DNA from: Ascaris suum
Taxonomy: Eukaryota; Nematoda; Chromadorea; Rhabditida; Ascarididae
Direction of reading: 5' to 3'
NCBI GenBank assembly: GCA_013433145.1
Contig: CM024191.1
Coordinates: forward strand, 6,712,501-6,776,500
DNA length: 64,000 nucleotides
Shown: in pieces, positions 56,767 through 64,000 of the stretch
Layout of the letters: every line of letters begins with the position of its first letter
How positions within the stretch are numbered: position 1 is the stretch's first letter
Made by a program: the position numbers and the translations under genes
Notes under the pieces: generated by a model
Databases searched by the model: none
Told to the model about the DNA's origin: nothing
The model's input: the letters and a program-made list of their open reading frames with translations, nothing else

Positions 56767-58170
56767 TATGCAATTGTTTAGCAAGTGTCATTCTCGAATG
56801 AGAAGAATACAGGAGTGTGGTTCACTTGATATCAGGTCAGGCTTTTTCGTTGATGCACTTTATGTCTGTGATTCAAGGCATCGTGACCGTTTCTGTGGTG
56901 ATATGCAAAGCGATTCTGTCTTCGTTTCTCATGAATAAGTCCTCTTGAATCCGGCTTTTGCCATCTTCATGTCCCTCGCTCTTTCACCTCCCCGTCTGCC
57001 TAAAGCATTTCGGAATCGCCATTCGGTGCATTTCCGTTGGATGACCTAAGCAATGGTATCACATTTTGTCCTTGAATAAATAGTGCAGCTCGAAACTAAA
57101 TTTATTGCCATTTTTTTGCATCGGTTGTATTCTTAGCAGAACAACTGTTTGTTGTAAAAGAACTCAACACTACCTCTAAATATCGCACCAAAAAAAGAGA
57201 ATCGATGGTATGAGAGCAACAAATTCAACTTATTACTAGGAATGAGTAAACAGTAGTCGTTGAGAACTTTTAGTGAAATACTTCTCTACTGCTCTCCGAG
57301 ACTGAAATCGGATAATGCATGGAAGTGGTCGTATCCCAGTAAGCGGCAAGTAATGAGGATTCAATGATGACCTCCCTCTTTCTTGAATATTTGCGTTTCC
57401 GAATGCATTTCTTTGAATTTTCCAGATTTTGCTATTTTATGATGCTAATGCGCCTGATTTTATTCCATTTCATGAAAATCAAGGAGTAAGGACTAGCGCC
57501 TTCCGCCCTTTACTCCAATTTAATAACGGAAAGGGGGTGCAAGATGGGTGGTCGTTCATGTGTGCTGTAGACTAAAGCTGCTATGAGATTCCCATATGCA
57601 CGATTTGCCGCGCAACCGGCCCGGTACAAAGACACAGTGGATTTATTGCCGAGATTTGTGCGCAAGTCGGCTCCATAGAAAAGCGCTATCCTGACCACTG
57701 TTTCACTTTCGTTTCGCTAGTCATAAGCAAGAATGCGGGAAAAGCATTTCATACCTGAATCTCTTTCAGCCTGCTCAATTTGAGCTGTATTCTTTACGCC
57801 TATGATAAAAGGATGAAGTACTAACAGCGACTATTTTATTCTTTTAAGATGCTTTTAATACTGAACGACAATACAGCGCAATGGTTTGTGGGTCCAAAGA
57901 TTACATTTAGAACGACCACCACAGAACATAGCACACTGTCGACATTACGGTAATATGCTCACTAATGTACACATTCACGGATTTGCCTGCCTATATGTTT
58001 GCATAGGAGTGTTGCGAATTCTTTACACTTTTATTTATACTTCTAGTGACCGGTAGGTGATTTGTTCGCCGGCTAAATGAAGAGTGTAGCTGCGTTGGGG
58101 CGTTTGTTCAGGGACCAACAGCCGTGACTGAGCCGGAATCCGATCGGACCTTCACTCTTCAAAAATTCGA
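56767..58170. other. Intergenic; no recognisable gene
   Basis: The stretch 57500-57720 is higher in GC and open on the minus strand for 62 codons, but no family is recognisable. It may be another dispersed element. The remainder is AT-rich. Confidence 0.4.
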
Positions 58171-58173
58171 GTC

Positions 58174-58392
58174 ATGATTAGGCTGGAAGCAGAACTGTTT
58201 GCGAGACTATGTCACTTCCTAACAGAATATGCTCGAAAAGATGATGAGTTCCCAATTGACTGGAACTACGCAGTCAGATATAAGTGGATATTTTTTAAAA
58301 TATTAACTAAACTACAAAACAGTATATTTCTAACTATAAGAGAGTTGTTGCACACATTAAAACATAGCAAAAGTTTGTCTAAGCACGAATAA
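58174..58392 (+). other. Short ORF with protein-like start (72 aa), unknown
   Basis: The first 35 residues (RLEAELFARLCHFLTEYARK, then DDEFPIDWNYAVR) look like genuine protein. The rest (from about YKWIFF) looks like translated AT-rich intron. It may be an exon of an unrecognised + strand gene, but no partner exon is evident. Confidence 0.2.
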
Positions 58393-60509
58393 CAAAGAAT
58401 AGAATGAGCAGCAATAAAGTGACAAGTAGATGAAGTGAAACGTTCGATATCTTTAATGTTCTGGCCCTTAATCATTGATGGACCTGTGAACCAAAAGCGA
58501 GCGATCATCGAAGTGGTGTGAAAGTCTCTTCGAAATTCGATTCATGCTATAGAGAAAAAGAAAAGGTATGGAATAAAAATTAAATCGTAAGCAGGTATTA
58601 AAGAAACTGATTGCTTAAAACTGAATATAAATACAGTGGAAATGTGTTAGAAATCATGACGCGATAGAGTCGTGAAGTTGAATAAACTGACACTCGAGAC
58701 AAAAAAATTTTTTTTGATTTCTTAAAGGCACCTGGACTCTGAAGCTACTGAAAGGCGTACCACCCCCCCCCCCTCCCCATTTAAAATTAAATCAGGTTAG
58801 GTATATGTTATTGCATACAAATGGATACTGAGGAAAGAAAATGACCCAATAAGATATCGACAGTTATTGCCAGAAATGTGCCCCAGGCAGATAGTTACAG
58901 TACAGTACAATACAGCTTAACCCCAGATGGTACTCGATGTAAGAATAAACGTGAAGAAAAGATCTCTGATCATTTCCATCCTATCTGATGCTGTTAAATT
59001 AACAACTGGCTTATGTGAAAATTAAGTAAAATCAAACGTTGAATAGGAAGCCAAATCGAAACCGGTTGAGGTGACAAGCAACGAAGCTCGACGTCTTTTG
59101 AAACAAGTCCCATTTGCGCAGAAATGATGAAAAAAAAGTAATAAATGGGAACAAAAAAAGAGATATTCAACTTGCAATCTCTTTCATCAAGTTAGCGGTG
59201 AGTTTTGGAAGGGAGGCGCTAGTAATGCAATTGATCAAGCAAGTTAACTTGATTGCAGCTAATTCAGCAAGAGTCCTTAGTATGCATGCAAAGAAGATAG
59301 AATCAACGCAAAAGATAAAAATACAAAGTAATAGAAACTTAGAAACTTGAACTGAAAGCGCGTGATTGGTAGTTATCTGCAAATGACTGCAATAGAAAAG
59401 ATAGTGCAGTAAGTCTTAGGTTAGATTTATGCAGTGGTGTGCACATACTTAGATGTAAGTTACAGGTCTATGATGAGTTGTTTCATGCAAAAACTTTTGA
59501 TGATTGACACAAACAGAGCTCTACACTTGTATATGAATAAAAGATCACAGGGGTTTTGCCAAGGAACTCCTTGTGGAAAGAAAATATATGGAGAAAATGC
59601 ATAATCTGGCCACCTGTCATTTTTGAGTGAATATTTGCGAAGGGTTTGCTGTCGATTTCATTAAATCTATTGACACTGAAATTGAAATGATTTGTATTGT
59701 TGTAAACTTTTGTGGCGAGTTGCTTACTAGATGAGAACCATCAAGGGGTCTAGGAGTTTTGTGGAGGAACCCGTTTATTTTCTCGGCTTGGAGTTCGTCG
59801 TCACATATAGCTCTATAGCTGAATTCGTCAACAACAACACCTATATAACATCTGCGTACTTACACATAGTAATAACTGGATTACGAGATATTTTGAAATA
59901 AACGTATTCCGTGACCGATATGGCTCGATTTGTAATGGCCTAAGGTCCTTCACTTCTCTTAAAGTGCACCTTGCAACGCAAACCTGCTTCTGATGTAGGT
60001 AGCCATAAAGTGGTAGCACACTATGGTTGGCTGAAGCACTTCAGTGAACTTCAGACGTGGAAGAGCCTACGTAATAAAATTTGCTACTGGATAAATCCTG
60101 GTGTGGTTTGCTCTCATCAAGAAAATGAAAGTGCAGCAATTATTCCAAGCGAGAATGAATAATTATGTAACAAATAGATTTGAGAAATGAGTCATATAAA
60201 TATTACTGTTGTTCCATTCTAATATATTATTATGGTTTATCGCTTTCTAGATATTTTCATTATTGAAATATGAGTTGCAATCTTCAGTACAAGAATAATT
60301 AAAGAAATCAACTTTCTGCAAATCAAGTTTCCATGGAACAAAATGGAGAACTTCCTGGTAAACGACTTTACGGCTATAGCTACGAAACGAAACTTTTAAG
60401 GATGTGAAGTTCCTCAGCTGCAGTAAAATATGATGTTATTTGACTGTTCTCGCCCAAGTGAACTTGCGATCGATGAAATACGACTGCTGATGCATTGTCC
60501 TCTCTTTTA
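58393..60509. other. Intergenic, AT-rich
   Basis: Apart from the poly-C run, only short open frames (up to about 78 codons) without recognisable domains are present. Confidence 0.5.
58763..58778 (+). repeat. Poly-C run (C11, T, C4)
   Basis: A cytosine homopolymer in otherwise AT-rich intergenic sequence. Its length is likely to vary between reads or individuals. Confidence 0.9.
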
Positions 60510-60625
60510 TAGTATAGGGCGATATATCTTCTCATCGTGAGCCACACCTCGGTCATTAATGCCTAATTCTTTGAAAATTGCTGGATCGGAACAAAAATAT
60601 CTATCCCATAGACCTCTATACCAGA
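60510..60625 (-). mobile_element. Possible degenerate mobile-element fragment, copy 2
   Basis: On the minus strand this reads CSDPAIFKELGINDRGVA within a frame broken by stops. It parallels the segment at 49390-49505 in spacing and in the core GAATTAGGCATTAA. Being a diverged, broken second copy, it favours a dispersed repeat over a gene. Confidence 0.3.
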
Positions 60626-63600
60626 TTCAGTTCATTGAAACAGGACGTTTAGGAGAACAGCCAAACATAAGAATAATGAATTAGGGAAACCTAGTACTCT
60701 CAACTATCATGGACATAAAAACGCATTTACAGTAGAGGCGCGCTCCCGGCTGCGCAAAAGTTGACGGTATGCTTTCGACTTACGAAATAAATGTGGCAAG
60801 AGAAAATGCACTAATGCACTTGTTACATTGGGAGTTAAATTGAATAATATGCTCTTGAAATGTACAAGCAAATAATCTGCAGAACGCCATCTGCTTCCGA
60901 TTTAGCATATTTAGAATAGCGTTGAACAAAGGATGAAGGCGGTTATGAGAGTGAGCCCACGTGATCGTTGCGAAGATTGCAAAAATTGCTGTGTAAAATG
61001 TTGCAATAGCATATGTTGCAAAGATATTTGCGTCCGTTTGTCATTACATTTCGGGTGGAAATCCAATCTTATGGTAAAATTGAACGAAACTGGCCAGAGT
61101 AGGCGCCTCATCGCACTATGAGCACCGTCTCCGAAAATCATAACCTGCAGCAGTCTACGACAGTCTTTTATGACTTTAAAACTCCTCTTTGGTTTAATCC
61201 ATCCACCGATCTCGAGTATAGCGGATAGTCCTCCTACCAAATCTAATACGATATCGGTGTAGGGTGAGAGGGCTTCCAGTTAAGCTCAGTTATAAAAATC
61301 TACCAAGTAGTTTTTTGGCACTAGTGCACTGCCGAGTGCTAGATGGTGAGAAGTGGAAAGCTAGAAGAAAAATCTGAGACGATCAAAACAAAGTCAGAAT
61401 TTATCACCTAGTGGTTTCGAGTGTGGACGTGCTGAAAACATTTCCAAAAAATTTCCAAGTTTTGTTTGCGCGAAAGAGGAGGTCCTCAAATAACGGCTAA
61501 ATGCATGAATGCGGCCTTCGAACAGGAAAATACAGGAAATCCTCGTAAAAACTATTGTGTAGTCGGGTGTGATGAGGAGTAATGTATTTTTGCGTGTGCG
61601 CATATTTGAAGAGAAAGAAAATCGGGCGGAACGAAATCTGAGAGAGGATGAATGTTCCACTTTAACAGTCGAAAAACTTTGCAGAGTAGTTGCTTGCAAA
61701 ATCAGAAATGCAGCATATAAGAAGACGTTTATGAACTTACAGTTCACGCAAATATATGCACGTGCAGACTGCATTAAGAATATCTTTTCCCGCTGCATTT
61801 TCGCAAAGGACGAATTGGCGCTTTTGTTCATCGCTTCTGCAGAAACGTGGACCTAACACCCATCCTCCAAGCAAGGGGCTTATACTAAATAATGGCTCAA
61901 TACCCGAGCTAGCATATAGTGCGAAATACAACTGCACTATCACTGACAAGTGGAGTCTTCCATTCGATGATACAACAATTGATGACAACAACACAGAATC
62001 CTTCCTTGGTCTTTGCTCGCTAAACTTAACTGATCATGGAAGACTAGAGGTCTTCAGCAACAGTGTCCGCAAATGATTTTCACTCTTAGAGGAATGTAAT
62101 TTCGACTAAACGAATCTCCACTTGGTGGTGTCTCAGATTCCGTGAAAGGCAACCGAGTACTTTACGGAAGCATTTCCGGGAAGCTCGTGCACTCACAAGT
62201 TTTACATCATCTCTATTAACTGAGTACGGCCGAAAAACTTATCACCTTGCGTTTCTGAAGTGCTTACAACTTTGAATCTGACCATGACAGCTGAAGACGA
62301 ACGCACCTTGACTTCAGCAGTCTTGAATAAAAAAGTAAAAATTATGAGCTGAATTTTCATTACAAACATGTACTACTCTCTTGTTCGATCTAGAATTAGG
62401 TTCGCTTGTGTTATTTGAAACCATTTTTCGATTACTATAAAAGCTTTATTAGTAAATCTGATGAACAGCTGATGGGCACAACAGCAATGAAGTATGAAAA
62501 TGAAAGCAAACTGAGCTCCCATTGAGGGCCGTAACCAAAGCAGGATGAGCTATTTCTTCGTTTTATGGCTTGTTATTGAGCGTTTTTCGAAAAATAGACC
62601 CATCTTTGCATAACTCATTTTTTTGACCAAATAAACGATTTTTAAGAAAATTTTCTGCACATACTGCGCACATAAAAATGGCATTAAAAATTCAAGCGTG
62701 CCGCATGGTCTCCTTCCAAATGATTTAACGCATACGGAAAGGTCCTCGTCAAAGTACAATATTAACAATAAAGAAATGAAATTGATGGCAGATATTTGAA
62801 TAAGCGCACCCCGACTAGCTACAAATTGCAACATTTCACTTGCAGCTCATCTGCAAAACAAATTTACAGTGCATCGAAAAGGGGAGGAAGTCGTCATCGA
62901 GAAAACATAGTGCGGCACATCTACTCAGAATATTCCACGCGTATAAACGAATAATTTCTTATTCATTATCAACGAAAAAATAATATAAAAATGGGAGTTG
63001 TTTTAAGAAAATGCCATATGAACTGATAACAAACGCACTTTTTGGAATCCTGGCCATAATGATAACAAATAGTTCCATAAAGTGCCAAAAAATAAAATGC
63101 AGTATGCACAATAAGGCAATCCTTATGTCGGAATTCAGCCGAATGGTCATGCAAATATTTGCCAATAGACTGCTTTCTTTCGAATTGAAAGAATGCATAA
63201 TATATGCAAATTTCAAAGTGCCTACAGTTTTCTCAGGTTTGCCGGATTAAGCTGAAAATTCCCAAAATGCATCATATCGCGCATGTGACGAGACCTGCAA
63301 ATCTAGTTTCTACGGCTCCAATATCAAAACTGCCAAATCTACAGACATAAGCACACAAATATTACAGCGACACTGTGCCCATGACGTCCACTGTGAGTAC
63401 AGTTGTAAGAGTGCATAAAAATGATGTTAAATATGTACATTCCATTCCGCTTGTTCTTTTTTCAATAGATACCTAGCGTCCAACTTGGGCAGCCAGCTCT
63501 TTGTGATCGCCAAACAGCCTCAATTTCCTCGACAGGTTACTTTAGTCGAGCATTTACATCAATATGTACGAGGTTACCGTTTGTGATGTCAAAGATATAC

Positions 63601-64000
63601 AGAAGACAGGATCCCCTTGTATGAACATTTAATAAAAAACTGCAATTTGATATGTGATTATATTCTGCCCTTCTCAGATTAAAACGCATCAAGACTGAAG
63701 GGTCCGACAATGGGTGAGCCTCATAATCAGACATCAAAGAACCCATCGGAAGCCAAAAAACTATCATGTGATTAGATCTTGCTATCTGACGTCGATGTGA
63801 ACAGAAAAAGTTGGAAGTGATATGACAACGGAGAAGGGCAACAGAGAGATAAGCTGTTGTAGGTGTTATCCAACCTTTGCAAATGTTGCGCCTGGACTCG
63901 ATAATTCTCTGCAAATTCGAGAAATGTTGAGAATCCTCGCAGCTAGTGCGTCAGGTGAACTTTATAAGATGGGTCCTACGCTGGCGACCACTCTCAATGT
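60626..64000. other. Intergenic or unrecognised sequence to window end
   Basis: Several medium frames occur: 60911-61240 minus (109 aa), 61394-61831 minus (145 aa), 61569-61856 plus (95 aa), 61756-62076 plus (106 aa) and 63537-63914 minus (125 aa). Several of these overlap on opposite strands. None shows a domain, signal peptide or convincing splice structure I can name. Decayed mobile-element sequence is possible but not shown. Confidence 0.4.

Noticed and set aside
61394..61831. 145-aa minus-strand frame
   Set aside because: It overlaps + strand frames of similar size, has no recognisable domain and shows Phe/Ser-rich composition typical of AT-rich translation.
63537..63914. 125-aa minus-strand frame near window end
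   Set aside because: No family recognised and no start context or splice evidence. It cannot be distinguished from chance.

Overview
The window is nuclear DNA from a nematode. The evidence is a giant, intron-rich gene ending in an ANC-1-type KASH domain (terminal residues NGPPPF), short nematode-style acceptors (TTTCAG, TTTGCAG, TTTTTAG) and introns of about 100-1,700 bp. The species cannot be read from the sequence; a clade V (rhabditid/strongylid) worm is a guess.

Region 1 (1-38440) is a head-to-tail array of a 7,235-bp unit. There are five full periods plus about 2.3 kb of a sixth. Exons look identical between copies and introns nearly so. Each unit holds eight exons (243, 44, 146, 93, 228, 209, 294 and 186 codons). 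All are separated by phase-0 introns, so each unit adds exactly 1,443 residues of alpha-helical, coiled-coil/spectrin-like protein. The 1,443-residue repeat itself looks like three diverged modules of 481, 482 and 480 residues.

Region 2 (38441-42700) is the single-copy 3' end of the same gene. Array sequence stops abruptly inside an exon at 38440/38441, but the protein carries on in register as a diverged copy of the same repeat. It then passes through an acidic linker into a transmembrane segment and the KASH peptide (stop at 42637-42639). The gene is therefore the orthologue of C. elegans anc-1 (nesprin/Syne family), which tethers nuclei and other organelles to actin. Its 5' end, expected to carry the calponin-homology actin-binding domains, lies upstream. 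About 7,920 residues are encoded within this window.

Region 3 (42696-48048, minus strand) is a convergent gene whose seven 3' exons I could reconstruct with matching phases. It encodes the end of a MIF4G-like helical domain, a Pro-rich linker, a KH domain (GVKG loop) and a C-terminal eIF4E-binding motif (YTRSQML). This is the layout of Mextli, an eIF4E-binding translation factor. The poly(A) signals of the two genes lie within about 35 bp of each other. The 5' exons of this gene are not resolved; candidates lie at about 48675-49869.

Region 4 (about 50-64 kb) is AT-rich and shows no gene I can recognise. It holds a few coding-looking ORFs, two pairs of diverged dispersed repeats (one possibly mobile-element-derived), a polypurine tract, a TG/TATG microsatellite and a poly-C run.
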